A stretch of DNA of 44,817 nt from Aureimonas pseudogalii (GCF_014196835.1 NZ_JACIEK010000018.1:16162-60978); one strand, 5' to 3'; numbered from the stretch's first letter, positions 1-9,995 are shown. Notes: generated by a model not told the origin, from the letters alone. Numbers and translations are program-made.

Positions 1-1908
1 GTGACGCTCAAAGACGGCGTGGGAACCAGCAACGGACGCGGCGTCGAACAGGTCGTCTTCGCCGACGGAACCGTCTGGTCCCAGGCCGACCTGCGAGGCA
101 AGGTCCTCACGGCGGCCTCGACGAGCGGCAACGACACGATCAGCGGCTTCCTCAACGCCGACACGATCCGGGGCGGTGGTGGCAATGACATGATCAGCGG
201 TGGCGACGGCACCGACACCTACCTCTACGCTCGCGGCGATGGTCACGATACGATCATCGAGGCCATGTCCTACGACAGCACCGTCGACAAGCTCGTGCTC
301 GAAGGCATCAATCCCGACGCCATCAGTCTCACCCGCAGCGGCGAGGCCGTCACACTGGTGATCGCCGAAAGCGCACCAGGCGCCGGAAACGGCGGGTCGG
401 TGACGCTCAAAGACGGCGTGGGAACCAGCAACGGACGCGGCGTCGAACAGGTCGTCTTCGCCGACGGAACCGTCTGGTCCCAGGCCGACCTGCGAATGAA
501 GATCGCAAATGTACCTGTCGATCAAACGCTGCGCGGCACGGCGGGCAGCGACACTCTCAGCGGAACCCTGGGTAACGACGTGTTCGAGACAGGAACCGGC
601 AACGATACCCTTCAAGGCGGAACCGGGTCTGACACCTATGTCTACAGCCGCGGCGACGGAAGCGACTACATCGATGACGCGTCGGGATCGACGACCGAAG
701 TCGACACCCTGCGCTTCAAGAACCTCAACGCGTCCGACATCAGTCTCGCCCGGACCGGCGTCCATCTCTACGTGACCGTTATCGCCACCGGTGAGGTGAT
801 CACACTGGATGACCAGTTCTACAGCGCTACCGCCAACTGGGGTATCGACCGGTTCGAGTTCGCAGACGGTTCCAGCTGGAACCGCACCGAGATACAGGCG
901 GCGGTTGGTCGGCAACCTGCTCTTGCAGGAACGGACGGTGACGACACGCTGACGGGCACCAGCGGGGCCGACGTCATCAACGGCCTGGCCGGCAACGACG
1001 CCCTGAAGGGTCTGGGCGGGGTAGACACGATCGATGGTGGTGCGGGCACCGACACGGCCGACTACTCCGACAAGACCACGGCGGTCGTGGCGACGCTGAA
1101 CGGGGCGACCAACGCCAACGTCACCGTCGGAGGCGCCGCCGAAGACACGATCCGCAACATCGAGAACCTCACGGGCGGATCGGCTGCCGATACCCTCGCC
1201 GGTGACGGCCTCGCCAACGTCCTCACCGGCAATGCCGGCAACGACAGTCTCTCGGGCGGCTCGGGGAACGACACGCTCCTCGGAGGCGCGGGAGCCGATC
1301 GGCTGGATGGCGGCGCGGGAACCGACGTCGTCTCCTATGCCGGCTCCTCTGCTGGCATCACGGTGCGGCTCTGGGACACCGGAGCGGGCGGTCATGCGCA
1401 GGGCGACACGTATATCGACGTCGAAGGTGCGATCGGTTCGTCCTACGACGATCTGATCTCGGGTCAGGACCATATCGGCGAGGCGATCAGGGGCGGCGCG
1501 GGGAACGACCAGCTCTACGGCTTCGGCGGGAACGACACGCTCGAGGGCGAAGCCGGCGACGACTTCCTGCAGGGTGGCTTCGGCGACGACAGCCTGCTCG
1601 GCGGCGACGGAGACGATGCACTGAATGCCTATGACGGCAACGACGTGCAGACCGGCGGTGCGGGCAACGACACGTTCGCGTTCGACCCCGACTTCGGAAA
1701 GGACGTCGTCACCGACTTCGTGGCCGGCGCCGGGTCCGTCGACGTCATCCAGTTCGACAGCTCGATCCTCGCGACCTATGCGGCGGTCGCGGCGGCGGCG
1801 ACGCAGGTCGGATCCGACACGCTGATCACGGTCGACGCGGCCAACACGCTGACCCTGAAGAACGTCGCCCTCGCCAGCCTCCACGCAGACGACTTCCGCT
1901 TCGTCTGA
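1..1908 (+). CDS. RTX / hemolysin-type calcium-binding repeat protein, C-terminal 635 residues (5' end outside window)
   Basis: This is the C-terminal part of a secreted RTX protein. Glycine- and aspartate-rich nonapeptide repeats of the GGxGxDxux type are visible in five clusters, near residues 42-76, 176-215, 310-345, 400-440 and 496-560. In this family such repeats form Ca2+-binding beta-rolls after export. Between clusters lie longer modules with a conserved core (DTYxYxRGDG...). The last ~70 residues, from GGAGNDTFAF onward, have the acidic/hydrophobic pattern of a C-terminal type I secretion signal, and the protein ends in DDFRFV. The first codon of the window is a GTG that codes for valine inside a repeat, so the gene starts upstream. 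The exporter and adaptor genes follow directly, so this is probably their substrate. Nothing here shows an enzymatic domain, and its function (adhesin, protease or S-layer-like) cannot be told from this part. Confidence 0.93.
   Translation: MTLKDGVGTSNGRGVEQVVFADGTVWSQADLRGKVLTAASTSGNDTISGFLNADTIRGGGGNDMISGGDGTDTYLYARGDGHDTIIEAMSYDSTVDKLVLEGINPDAISLTRSGEAVTLVIAESAPGAGNGGSVTLKDGVGTSNGRGVEQVVFADGTVWSQADLRMKIANVPVDQTLRGTAGSDTLSGTLGNDVFETGTGNDTLQGGTGSDTYVYSRGDGSDYIDDASGSTTEVDTLRFKNLNASDISLARTGVHLYVTVIATGEVITLDDQFYSATANWGIDRFEFADGSSWNRTEIQAAVGRQPALAGTDGDDTLTGTSGADVINGLAGNDALKGLGGVDTIDGGAGTDTADYSDKTTAVVATLNGATNANVTVGGAAEDTIRNIENLTGGSAADTLAGDGLANVLTGNAGNDSLSGGSGNDTLLGGAGADRLDGGAGTDVVSYAGSSAGITVRLWDTGAGGHAQGDTYIDVEGAIGSSYDDLISGQDHIGEAIRGGAGNDQLYGFGGNDTLEGEAGDDFLQGGFGDDSLLGGDGDDALNAYDGNDVQTGGAGNDTFAFDPDFGKDVVTDFVAGAGSVDVIQFDSSILATYAAVAAAATQVGSDTLITVDAANTLTLKNVALASLHADDFRFV
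400..495 (+). repeat. Second copy of an exact 96-bp direct repeat (first copy 1-96)
   Basis: Bases 400-495 are identical to bases 1-96, an offset of 399 bp or 133 codons, in frame within the RTX gene. The repeat encodes 32 residues beginning VTLKDGVGTS. Sequence on either side of the block is homologous but clearly diverged, so the identity is confined to this block. The first copy touches the window edge and may extend upstream. Confidence 0.95.
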
Positions 1909-1957
1909 TCACGACGGCGGAGAGCCGGCACGATGAACCTTTGGATCTGAATCCCCC

Positions 1958-3703
1958 ATGACACCCGCTTCCAACGGCTCGTCGTCCGAGCTCTCCGCTG
2001 CCCTTCGCTCCTGCCGCGGCGCCTTCATCGGCGTCGGGGCGATGAGCGGCATGCTGAACGTCCTCGCCCTCACCGGGTCGTTCTACATGCTGCAGGTCTA
2101 CGACCGCGTCATTCCCAGCCGCAGCGTCTCGACGCTCATCGGCCTGTCGATCATCGTCGGCTTTCTCTTCGTCTTCCAGGGCGTCCTGGATGCGCTGCGC
2201 ATGCGGGTCCTCAGCTGGAGCGCCGCGGTGGTCGACGAACGCGTCGGTCGCCGCGTCTTCGACATCTCGAGCCAGCTTCCGCTGAAGATGCGCGCCTCCG
2301 GCGACGGGTCGCAGGCCCAGCGCGACCTCGACCAGATCCGCGGCTATCTCTCGAGCGTCGGGCCCACCGCCTTCTTCGACATGCCCTGGATGCCCCTCTA
2401 TCTCGGCATCTGCTTTCTCTTCCATTTCTGGATCGGCATGCTGGCGACCGTCGGCGCCCTCGTCCTCTGCGCCCTGACGTTTCTCACCGAGCGTCTGACC
2501 GTCGGTCCGGCCAAGGAGGCCTCGAAGGCCGCGGTGGAGCGCAACATCCTCTCCGAGGCCAGTCGCCGCAATGCCGAGGTCCTTCAGGCGATGGGCTTCG
2601 CGGGACGCGTCGCCAACCGCTGGGAGACGGCCAACGCCCGTCTCCTCGGCAGCCAGCGCCGCGTCGGCAACGTCGCGGGCAGCCTCGGCAGCGCCTCGAA
2701 GATCTGCCGCATGATCCTCCAGTCCGCCATCCTCGCGCTCGGCGCCTGGCTGGTCATCCACGGCGAGGCCTCCGGCGGCATCATGATCGCCAGCTCGATC
2801 ATGATGTCTCGCGCCCTTGCCCCCGTGGAACTCGCGATCGGCAGCTGGAAGGGCTTCGTCGGGGCCCGCCAGAGCTGGTCCCGCCTGAACAGGCTGATGG
2901 CCGCCATGCCCGAGCGCAGCGAGACGCTCACCCTTCCCGCCCCGAAGGCGAAGCTCACGGTCGAGGCGGTCAGTGTGGCGCCGCCCGGCGAGCAGCGTCT
3001 GTCCGTCACCGACGCCACCTTCGAGCTCACCGCCGGCCAGGCGCTCGGCGTCATCGGCCCGAGCGCCTCCGGCAAATCCTCGCTCGCCCGCGCCCTGGTC
3101 GGCGTCTGGCCGACCCTGCGCGGCAAGGTGCGCCTCGACGGCGCGCCGCTCGACCGCTGGTCGCCCGAAGCCCTCGGTCCCCATATCGGCTACCTGCCGC
3201 AGGACATCGAACTCTTCGCCGGTACGATCTCGGAGAACATCGGGCGCTTCGAGGAGAGCCCGGACGCCTCCGCCATCATCGCGGCGGCCCAGGCCGCCGG
3301 CGTCCACGAGATGATCCTGCGTCTTTCCGACGGCTACGAGACGCAGGTCGGCGAGAGCGGCACCGTTCTCTCGGCGGGACAGCGCCAGCGCATCGCGCTC
3401 GCGCGCGCCCTCTACCGCGATCCCTTCCTCGTCGTGCTCGACGAGCCGAACTCCAACCTCGATGCCGAGGGCGAGGCGGCGCTGACGGAAGCCATTCTCT
3501 CGATCCGGGCCCGGGGCGGCATCGCCGTGGTGGTCGCCCATCGACCAAGTGCGCTCTCGGGCGTCGATCACGTCCTCGCCATGGCCAACGGCCGGGTCCA
3601 GGCCTTCGGCCCGAAGGAGGAGGTGCTCGGCAAGGTTCTCCAGCGCCCGGCCGTCGCCGGCGGGCTTCGCGTCATGCCGTCCCTCGAAGGAAAGGCCTCC
3701 TGA
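1958..3703 (+). CDS. Type I secretion ABC transporter, permease/ATPase (PrtD/HlyB-type)
   Basis: The 581-residue protein has an N-terminal membrane domain (about residues 22-310, hydrophobic segments near 25-45, 60-80, 145-185 and 250-290) fused to an ABC ATPase domain. The Walker A motif GPSASGKSS starts at residue 367, the signature LSAGQRQR at 471, Walker B ends in DE at 495-496, and the H-loop histidine lies in VVVAHRPS. Length and domain order match PrtD/AprD/RsaD-type exporters, which lack the N-terminal C39-like domain of HlyB. It would energise one-step export of the upstream RTX protein across both membranes with an HlyD adaptor and a TolC-like channel. The gene follows the RTX gene by 49 bp, and its stop is one base before the adaptor start, so the two are translationally coupled. 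No TolC gene is in the window. Confidence 0.95.
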   Translation: MTPASNGSSSELSAALRSCRGAFIGVGAMSGMLNVLALTGSFYMLQVYDRVIPSRSVSTLIGLSIIVGFLFVFQGVLDALRMRVLSWSAAVVDERVGRRVFDISSQLPLKMRASGDGSQAQRDLDQIRGYLSSVGPTAFFDMPWMPLYLGICFLFHFWIGMLATVGALVLCALTFLTERLTVGPAKEASKAAVERNILSEASRRNAEVLQAMGFAGRVANRWETANARLLGSQRRVGNVAGSLGSASKICRMILQSAILALGAWLVIHGEASGGIMIASSIMMSRALAPVELAIGSWKGFVGARQSWSRLNRLMAAMPERSETLTLPAPKAKLTVEAVSVAPPGEQRLSVTDATFELTAGQALGVIGPSASGKSSLARALVGVWPTLRGKVRLDGAPLDRWSPEALGPHIGYLPQDIELFAGTISENIGRFEESPDASAIIAAAQAAGVHEMILRLSDGYETQVGESGTVLSAGQRQRIALARALYRDPFLVVLDEPNSNLDAEGEAALTEAILSIRARGGIAVVVAHRPSALSGVDHVLAMANGRVQAFGPKEEVLGKVLQRPAVAGGLRVMPSLEGKAS

Positions 3704-3704
3704 C

Positions 3705-5009
3705 ATGGCGAACCCGTCCCCCGCCCATCGCGCCATCCGCCGCAACCTTCTCGCCGGCCTCACCATGGTCGGTGTCCTCAGCGTCGGTGCCGGCGGCTGG
3801 GCCGCCACGACCTCGCTGTCCGGCGCCGTCATCGCCAGCGGCACGCTCGTCGTGAACAGCTACGTGAAGAAGGTCCAGCATCCGACGGGCGGCATCGTCG
3901 CCGAGGTCCGCGTCCTCAACGGCAGCCATGTCGAGGCCGGCGACGTCCTCGTGCGTCTCGACGCGACGCAGACACAGGCGAACCTTGCGATCGTCGACAA
4001 GCGGCTGAACGAGCTGCAGGCGCGCGAGGCGCGGCTCGTCACCGAGCGCGACGCCGGATCGCAGATCGCCTTCGGACAGAGCTTCACGGCAGGGGCGGCG
4101 GATCCGGCGATCGTGAGGATCGTCTCGGGCGAGCGGCGCCTCTTCGAGGCCCGCCGGAGCTTCCGGGCGGGACAGATCGCCCAGCTCGGCGAGCGCGCCG
4201 CGCAGCTCTCGCAGGAGATCGAGGGGCTGGAGGCGCAGGTCGTCGGCAAGGACCGCGAGACCACCCTGATCCAGCAGGAGCTCGCCGGCGTCCAGCAGCT
4301 TCTGGCGCAGGGCCTGATGCAGGTGACCCGGGTCAACAGCCTCGAGCGCGAGGCGGCGCGCCTCACCAGCGAGCGCGGGGCGCTCATCGCCTCCATCGCA
4401 CAGGCAAGGGGCCGCATCGCCGAGACGCGGCTGCAGGTGATCCAGGTCGACGAGACCCTGCAGCAGGAGGTCGCCAACGAGCTCCGGGAGGTCGAGGGAT
4501 CGATCGGCGAGTTCGAGGAACGGCGCGTCGCCGCGCTCGACCAGTTGAAGCGCATCGACATCCGGGCGCCGCAGGCCGGGATCGTGCACGAACTTGCCGT
4601 CCACACTGCGGACGCGGTGATCGCGCCCGGCGAGGCGGTCATGCTGATCGTGCCGGCGGCCGACAAGCTGGAGGCCGAGATCCGGATCGCGCCGCAGGAC
4701 ATCGATCAGCTCACGATCGGCCAGGGCGTTCGCCTGCGCTTCTCGGCCTTCGACCAGGGAACGACGCCGGAGGTGACGGGCACCATCGAGCGCATCGGCG
4801 CCGATCTCACCCACGAGCCGCAGACCGGCCTGTCCTACTACACGGTGCGCGCCGCGATCGGCGCCGACGAGGCGGCCAGGCTCGGTGCCGTGAAGCTCGT
4901 CCCCGGCATGCCGGTCGAGGCCTTCGTCAAGACCGGAGATCGCACGGCCCTGTCCTACGTCATCAAACCGCTTCGCGACCAGTTCGAACGGGCGTTCCGC
5001 GAGGGGTGA
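3705..5009 (+). CDS. Type I secretion membrane-fusion adaptor (HlyD/PrtE family)
   Basis: I place the start at the ATG at 3705, one base after the exporter stop; the open frame runs further back only by overlapping the exporter. The 434-residue protein has a short cytoplasmic N terminus and one membrane segment (about residues 14-34). Half of a lipoyl-like domain follows (HPTGGIVAEVRVLNG, about 55-70), then a long Q/E/R-rich coiled coil (about 95-285), the second lipoyl half (IRAPQAGIVHELAV) and a beta-barrel region ending near PGMPVEAFVKTG. This order is diagnostic of HlyD/PrtE adaptors, which link the inner-membrane ABC exporter to an outer-membrane channel. It is the third gene of the RTX secretion operon. 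Confidence 0.95.
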   Translation: MANPSPAHRAIRRNLLAGLTMVGVLSVGAGGWAATTSLSGAVIASGTLVVNSYVKKVQHPTGGIVAEVRVLNGSHVEAGDVLVRLDATQTQANLAIVDKRLNELQAREARLVTERDAGSQIAFGQSFTAGAADPAIVRIVSGERRLFEARRSFRAGQIAQLGERAAQLSQEIEGLEAQVVGKDRETTLIQQELAGVQQLLAQGLMQVTRVNSLEREAARLTSERGALIASIAQARGRIAETRLQVIQVDETLQQEVANELREVEGSIGEFEERRVAALDQLKRIDIRAPQAGIVHELAVHTADAVIAPGEAVMLIVPAADKLEAEIRIAPQDIDQLTIGQGVRLRFSAFDQGTTPEVTGTIERIGADLTHEPQTGLSYYTVRAAIGADEAARLGAVKLVPGMPVEAFVKTGDRTALSYVIKPLRDQFERAFREG

Positions 5010-5086
5010 CCCTTCGGCACGAGAGAACGAGGTGATAGGCTGCGGTTGCGTCGAGCGGACCGGCGCGAGAACCGGAGGGCTCGGCG

Positions 5087-5353
5087 ATGGCGTCAGGCGA
5101 TCCCGAGATCGAGGTGTCGCCCCTGTCGGGGACCGTGACGCGCGATGGGGTGACGGTGGAGCTCGCCATCTACCGGATGGCGGGAGCGAACGAGGGCTGG
5201 ACGCTCGAGGTCGTCGACGCCACGAACACGTCCACCGTCTGGGACGATCGCTTCGAGACGGACGACGAGGCCTCTGCCGAGTTCCAGCGCTGTCTCGACG
5301 AGGAGGGGATCGAGCTGCTTCTCGCCGGCGACGTCGCGCCCTCCTTGCACTGA
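5087..5353 (+). CDS. Small conserved-type hypothetical protein (88 aa)
   Basis: The ORF starts at an ATG seven bases after a clear GGAGGG ribosome-binding site (5074-5079), which supports it as a real gene. The product is acidic, with no signal peptide or membrane segment. It begins MASGDPEIEVSPLSGTVTRD and reads as a small mixed beta protein (GVTVELAIYR, GWTLEVVDA) with a C-terminal acidic helix (DDEASAEFQRCLDEEGIELL). I recall similar small proteins of unknown role from Methylobacterium-like bacteria, but I know no family function. It lies 77 bp after the adaptor gene on the same strand and may be cotranscribed or independent. Confidence 0.75.
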   Translation: MASGDPEIEVSPLSGTVTRDGVTVELAIYRMAGANEGWTLEVVDATNTSTVWDDRFETDDEASAEFQRCLDEEGIELLLAGDVAPSLH

Positions 5354-5509
5354 TCGGGCCCCGGACAGGCTAACGATCGCTCAGGGCCGACCCGCGAAGC
5401 AGGAAGCCAGCTGCGGTCTCGTCGCCTTCGCGATGGCGTCACGATCGGCAAAGCCCGGCTGCAGAAGGTGGCAACCGCTCGGCGATGCACGTCCCCACGC
5501 GACGGCGGC

Positions 5510-6055
5510 TCAGAACGGCAAGTCCCACTTCCAGCGGTCCTCGAGAGGAAGCTTCCTGCGAAGCGCGAGCCGACGTTCCTGCCAACCCGGAGCCGTCGGG
5601 GTTGAACGCGTCGTCGGCGGTTCAGCCACGGACGTGGCAGCACCGGACCGGTGCGTCCCAGCCTTGCTCCCGTCGTCGCCCCGCTCTGCAGTCCCGGCGT
5701 TCGAAGCCTTCCTCGATCCCGGTCCGGCAGGGCCCGATGCGCCAGGCTTCGAACGGCCAGACACGCCGGACCGGCTGATCGCGTCCGCAAGTTCGACATC
5801 CGGGGAAGCCGCTCTCGGCTCGACGCGTGCCTCGAGGATCCGTCCCCGTAAGCCGCTTTCGGAAACGGTTTCGATCTCGCTGGCACGTGACGGCCCGGCG
5901 GTGTGGTTCGCCGGCGCCTCCGCCCGTTCACGGGCCAGGGCGAGCTCTCGCATCTGTCGGCCTGCGGTGCCCGTCCAGATCGAGGGCGGGGTCGCGGTGG
6001 ATGGCCGCGAGCGGCGCTTGTGCTCGACGACAAAAGTGTTCGGAGGGCGCTTCAT
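5510..6055 (-). CDS. Hypothetical, largely disordered protein (181 aa)
   Basis: I do not recognise a function. The product starts MKRPPNTFVVEHKRRSR, a basic N terminus resembling many small rhizobial proteins that begin K-R-P-x-x-F-V-V-E. A long Ala/Ser/Pro/Gly-rich middle, probably disordered, follows, and it ends in a basic/aromatic tail (RRKLPLEDRWKWDLPF). The structured-looking termini and the lack of any better frame in this interval favour a real gene. Against it, no good ribosome-binding site precedes the ATG, and other frames here are also open because of high GC. Its promoter would lie in the 189 bp it shares with the divergent mucR-type gene. Bases 5354-5509 hold nothing I can identify. 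Confidence 0.55.
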   Translation of the reverse strand: MKRPPNTFVVEHKRRSRPSTATPPSIWTGTAGRQMRELALARERAEAPANHTAGPSRASEIETVSESGLRGRILEARVEPRAASPDVELADAISRSGVSGRSKPGASGPAGPGSRKASNAGTAERGDDGSKAGTHRSGAATSVAEPPTTRSTPTAPGWQERRLALRRKLPLEDRWKWDLPF

Positions 6056-6244
6056 GGAGGTCCGTCAGGAAGGGAATGGTACGCAGGCTGCAGCACCGGA
6101 GCAATCTCGGGCCAACGCTGCCAGCACTGTGCCACCGCGCCCATGCCCTCGCAACCGCGGTTGCAGGGCCTGACGCAATTGCCGGTTGGCTTCCCCGCAT
6201 TCCTGTGCGAACCCCGGGCTCAGTTTGAAGCGGAGAGCCATTGA

Positions 6245-6691
6245 ATGAGATCGCAGACGGCCGAGACGGTAGAGATCCTGGAGCAGACGGCGGAGATCAC
6301 GGCTGCCTATGTCAGCAACAATCATCTGCCCCGCGAGGAGATCGCAGGTCTGATCGCTGTCATCCATGCCACGCTGGGCACGCTCGGGAAGCAGCCCGAG
6401 GCGGCGCCCGCACCCGACGAGCCGCTCGTTCCCGCCGTGCCGATCCGCAAATCGGTGACCCCCGACTACTTGATCTGCCTGGAAGACGGAAAGTCGTTCA
6501 AGTCGCTGAAGCGCCACCTGATGACGCATTACGACCTGACGCCGGACGCCTATCGCCGGAAATGGGGTCTCCCGGCCGACTATCCGATGGTGGCCGCCAG
6601 CTATGCCGCCAGGCGCTCGGAACTCGCACGATCCATCGGCCTTGGCCGCAAGGCAATGACGATCGAGGACGGCTCGACGGACGAAGGCTAG
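6245..6691 (+). CDS. mucR: MucR/Ros-family transcriptional regulator
   Basis: The 148-residue protein has the Ros/MucR architecture: a variable helical N terminus, then the zinc-finger core (about residues 78-133) with LICLEDGKSFKSLKRHL, MTHYDLTPDAYRRKWGLP and the basic stretch SYAARRSELARSIGLGRK. The metal-binding Cys of CLEDG and the histidines of KRHL and MTHY are present. In this family the second cysteine position is often substituted, as here (CLEDG rather than CxxC). MucR proteins bind AT-rich promoters and repress exopolysaccharide, motility and virulence or symbiosis genes in Hyphomicrobiales. The ATG at 6245 follows a GGAGAG site. It stands alone, downstream of the RTX secretion operon. 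Bases 6692-6964 to its right show no gene or clear hairpin. Confidence 0.9.
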   Translation: MRSQTAETVEILEQTAEITAAYVSNNHLPREEIAGLIAVIHATLGTLGKQPEAAPAPDEPLVPAVPIRKSVTPDYLICLEDGKSFKSLKRHLMTHYDLTPDAYRRKWGLPADYPMVAASYAARRSELARSIGLGRKAMTIEDGSTDEG

Positions 6692-6964
6692 GTAGACGTC
6701 ACCCAGCTCCGGGACGGCGAGCGCCGCCCGGTTTCGTCCGGATGGTTCACAACGGTTCGGTCTGGCTTGGTTCGTCCGAAACCCCTGACTGCACCAGTGG
6801 AAGGGTGGTTTCGAACGGCATACTCAAAACAAACCACACACCGATCGGCTCGACCGGGTGGATTCCGGTTTGTCGGCTTCGGGCTTGGACTTGCGAGAAG
6901 CGGACCCTCCTGAACCCTAGTTCGCACTCTCTCGAACTCTGGCAAAAGTGTTGCATCATTCCCT

Positions 6965-8455
6965 TCACCGAGCGGTCAACGTCCTTCCAACGGCTTCTCG
7001 CCAGCGATTGACCCGATCGAGCCGCTCCGTCATCTCCATGGAGGGCTCGAACCTCGTGTCGAGCCGCCATCGCTCGCTGAACTCCCGTTGGCCGGGCCAG
7101 ACGCCCGCGCGGTAGCCTGCCAGCCACGCCGCGCCCAGGGCCGTCGTCTCCATGACGACGGGACGCTCGACCGTCACGTCGAGGAGGTCCGCCAGCCTCT
7201 GCATGGTCCAGTCGCTCGCGACCATTCCACCGTCCACCCTGAGGCTCCGCGGCGCCCCGGATGGCCAGTCCTTGGCTATGGCGTCGATGAGGTCGACAGT
7301 CTGGTAGCAGACCGACTCCAGGGCGGCCCGCGCAATCTCGCGTGCCGTCGTGCCGCGCGTGATCCCGAAGATCGCCCCGCGGGCGTCAGGATCCCACCAA
7401 GGAGCTCCGAGCCCGGTGAAGGCCGGGACGAAAAAGACGCCCTGGTCCTGATCGGCGGCAGCGGCGAGCGTTCCGGACTGCTCCGAACGGTCGATGATGC
7501 CGAGACCGTCCCGAAGCCACTGCACGACGGCGCCCGCGATGAAGATCGATCCTTCGAGCGCGTATGTCGGACGGCCGTCGATCTGGTAGGCGATCGTCGT
7601 CAGGAGACGGTTCTGCGAGGCGACGAACCGATCGCCCGTGTTCACCATCGCGAAGCAGCCGGTCCCGTAGGTGGACTTGATCATGCCCGGCTCGAAGCAG
7701 GCCTGCCCGACCGTTGCAGCCTGCTGGTCGCCTGCCACCCCGCGGATCGCGATCGGGGCGCCGAACAGGTCGGGATCCGTCTCGCCGAAGTCGGCGGCAC
7801 TGTCCCTGACCTCGGGCAGGAGCGACCGAGGAACGTCGAAGAGCCGGAGAAGGTCGTCGTCCCACGAACCCTTCCGGATGTCGTAGAGCAGGGTGCGGGA
7901 AGCGTTGGTGGCGTCGGTCGCGTGCACGCGACCACCCGTCAGCCGCCACAGCAGGAAAGTGTCGACCGTTCCGAATGCGAGCCTTCCTTCCTTGGCGCGG
8001 GCTCGCGCACCCTCGACGTTGTCCAGGATCCACGCGATCTTCGTCGCCGAGAAATAGGGGTCGAGCAACAGGCCGGTCTTCTCCGAGACCATCGGCTCCA
8101 GCCCGTCGTCGTTCAGCGCCCGGCACCGTTCGGCGGTCCGGCGGTCCTGCCAGACGATCGCGGCATGGATCGGGACACCGCTCTGCCGGTCCCAGACGAT
8201 CGTGGTCTCCCGCTGATTGGTGATCCCGATGGCCGCTATGTCCGACGCCGAAAGACCGGACGTTGCAATCGCGTAGCGACAGGCCTCGACCACCGTGCGC
8301 CAGAGGTCCTCGGGGTCGTGCTCGACCCATCCGGACTTCGGAAAACTCTGCGCGAACTCCTGCTGGCCGAGTCCGATGACGCCGCACGAAGCGTCGAAGA
8401 CGACCGCCCGGGACGACGTGGTGCCCTGATCGATGGCGAGGATGTAAGACGACAC
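6965..8455 (-). CDS. glpK: Glycerol kinase
   Basis: This 496-residue FGGY-family kinase phosphorylates glycerol to sn-glycerol-3-phosphate with ATP. The N-terminal phosphate-binding loop [12 protein letters not shown], the substrate region [11 protein letters not shown], the adenosine-site sequences and the signature [20 protein letters not shown] are all present, and length is typical. The start is a GTG preceded by AAGGAGG at optimal spacing. It is the last gene of the leftward ABC-importer operon, 25 bp after glpD. It gives the pathway its first committed step once free glycerol is in the cytoplasm. No glycerol facilitator gene is nearby. Confidence 0.97.
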   Translation of the reverse strand: MSSYILAIDQGTTSSRAVVFDASCGVIGLGQQEFAQSFPKSGWVEHDPEDLWRTVVEACRYAIATSGLSASDIAAIGITNQRETTIVWDRQSGVPIHAAIVWQDRRTAERCRALNDDGLEPMVSEKTGLLLDPYFSATKIAWILDNVEGARARAKEGRLAFGTVDTFLLWRLTGGRVHATDATNASRTLLYDIRKGSWDDDLLRLFDVPRSLLPEVRDSAADFGETDPDLFGAPIAIRGVAGDQQAATVGQACFEPGMIKSTYGTGCFAMVNTGDRFVASQNRLLTTIAYQIDGRPTYALEGSIFIAGAVVQWLRDGLGIIDRSEQSGTLAAAADQDQGVFFVPAFTGLGAPWWDPDARGAIFGITRGTTAREIARAALESVCYQTVDLIDAIAKDWPSGAPRSLRVDGGMVASDWTMQRLADLLDVTVERPVVMETTALGAAWLAGYRAGVWPGQREFSERWRLDTRFEPSMEMTERLDRVNRWREAVGRTLTAR

Positions 8456-8480
8456 GCGGCGCCTCCTTTCGAACTCGGGA

Positions 8481-9995
8481 CTAGGGTCGGGGCCGGACGG
8501 GAGCCGTCGCGAGATGGGCGACGAGGAAGTCGTCCAAATCGGCGGCGGCGTTCGCGGTGATCCTCAGGCCCATCTTCGTGCGCCGCCACAGGACGTCGTC
8601 TGCACTCCGCGCCCACTCGTGATCGGCGAGGTAGCGGACCTCCGCCTCGGTGAGGCCATGACCGAAGTCCCGGCCGAGGTCCTGCTCGATCAAGGCCGAA
8701 CCGAGGATGGCCCTGGCCCTCGAGCCGTAGAGGCGAACCAGCCGTCTGGCCGCCGGGGCCGGCATGAACGGGTACTCGGAGCGGATCGCCCGCACCAGTT
8801 CGTCGAACCCCTCGGGAGGGAAGTCGCCGCCGGGAAGGGACGACGCCGCAGTCCATCGGGGGCCTCGCTTGCCAAGGGCTTCCTCGACTTTCTCCAGAAC
8901 GCTCTCGGCAAGCCTGCGGTAGGTCGTGATCTTGCCGCCGAAGATGTTGACCACCTTCGCCTCGCCGCTGCCGCCTTCCATCTTGAGGACGTAGTCGCGC
9001 GTGGCCTCCTGGGCGCTTGATGCCCCGTCGTCGAAGAGCGGTCTCACGCCCGAGTAGGTCCAGACGATGTCGTCCCTACGGATCGGTCGCTCGAAGTACT
9101 CGCCGGCGGCGGAGAGAAGGTATTCGATCTCGTGGTCCGTGACTTTGACGGCGCCGGGATCACCCTCGTAGTCGCGGTCCGTCGTGCCGATGAGGGTGAA
9201 GTCATCCTCGTAGGGGATCGCGAAGATGATCCGCCCGTCGGCGTTCTGGAAAATGTAGCAGCGGTCGTGCTCGAAGAGCTTGTGGACGACGATGTGCGAG
9301 CCTTGGACGAGACGCACGTTCCGGGCGTCGTTCCGCCCGAGCGGGCCACGGATGACCTCGTCGACCCATGGCCCCGAGGCGTTCACGACCATGCGTGCGC
9401 GCACCTCCTCGGTGCTGTCTTCGCCCTTGAGGGTCGCGACCCAGTCGCCGCCGTCGCGGCACAGCGATGCGACGGCCGTCCGGGTGCGGACCTCGGCGCC
9501 GCGATCGGCGGCGTCGCGTGCGTTCAGGGCGACCAGGCGGGAGTCCATGACCCAGCAGTCAGAGTACTCGAAGGCCTTCGAGAAGCCTTCCTTCAGGGGT
9601 CGTCCCGCCTCATCCGACCGGAGGTCGAGGGTGCGGGTGGGCGGAAGGATCTTCCGGCCTCCGAGATGGTCGTAGAGGAACAGGCCGAGGCGCAGCAGCC
9701 ACGCCGGGCGAAGGCCCCGATGATGCGGCAGCACGAACCGCAGGGGCCAAATGACGTGCGGGGCCATCCTAAGGAGGACCTCGCGCTCGGCCAAGGATTC
9801 GCGCACGAGGCGGAACTCGCGGTGCTCGAGGTACCGGAGCCCGCCGTGGATCAGCTTCGTCGACCACGAGGACGTGCCCGAGGCGAGATCGGCCTTCTCG
9901 GCGAGGAGCACCTTGAAGCCGCGGCCAGCGGCGTCGCGGGCAATGCCGCATCCGTTGATGCCGCCGCCCACCACCAGTATGTCGAAGGAGGTCAT
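8481..9995 (-). CDS. glpD: Aerobic glycerol-3-phosphate dehydrogenase (FAD)
   Basis: The enzyme oxidises glycerol-3-phosphate to dihydroxyacetone phosphate at the inner face of the membrane, passing electrons to quinone. The N-terminal FAD Rossmann motif [12 protein letters not shown] (residues 6-17) is followed by [16 protein letters not shown] and [11 protein letters not shown], and the C-terminal DAO_C domain with [20 protein letters not shown] is intact. I chose the ATG at 9995 ([12 protein letters not shown]). An in-frame start 57 bp upstream would add an atypical extension before the dinucleotide fold. The protein is 504 residues, the usual size. It sits between an SGNH hydrolase gene (154-bp gap, featureless) and glpK. 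Confidence 0.96.
   Translation of the reverse strand: MTSFDILVVGGGINGCGIARDAAGRGFKVLLAEKADLASGTSSWSTKLIHGGLRYLEHREFRLVRESLAEREVLLRMAPHVIWPLRFVLPHHRGLRPAWLLRLGLFLYDHLGGRKILPPTRTLDLRSDEAGRPLKEGFSKAFEYSDCWVMDSRLVALNARDAADRGAEVRTRTAVASLCRDGGDWVATLKGEDSTEEVRARMVVNASGPWVDEVIRGPLGRNDARNVRLVQGSHIVVHKLFEHDRCYIFQNADGRIIFAIPYEDDFTLIGTTDRDYEGDPGAVKVTDHEIEYLLSAAGEYFERPIRRDDIVWTYSGVRPLFDDGASSAQEATRDYVLKMEGGSGEAKVVNIFGGKITTYRRLAESVLEKVEEALGKRGPRWTAASSLPGGDFPPEGFDELVRAIRSEYPFMPAPAARRLVRLYGSRARAILGSALIEQDLGRDFGHGLTEAEVRYLADHEWARSADDVLWRRTKMGLRITANAAADLDDFLVAHLATAPVRPRP

Noticed and set aside
1-3. GTG at base 1 as the RTX start codon
   Set aside because: The identical sequence recurs at 400 inside the protein, so this codon is internal and the gene is cut by the window edge.
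1826-3844. A long open frame on the minus strand across the exporter gene (and similar antisense frames over 9132-11813, 12770-14344 and 39812-40708)
   Set aside because: They are products of high GC and low stop frequency. The translations are Arg/Asp/His-rich without domains, while the opposite strand encodes well-conserved families.
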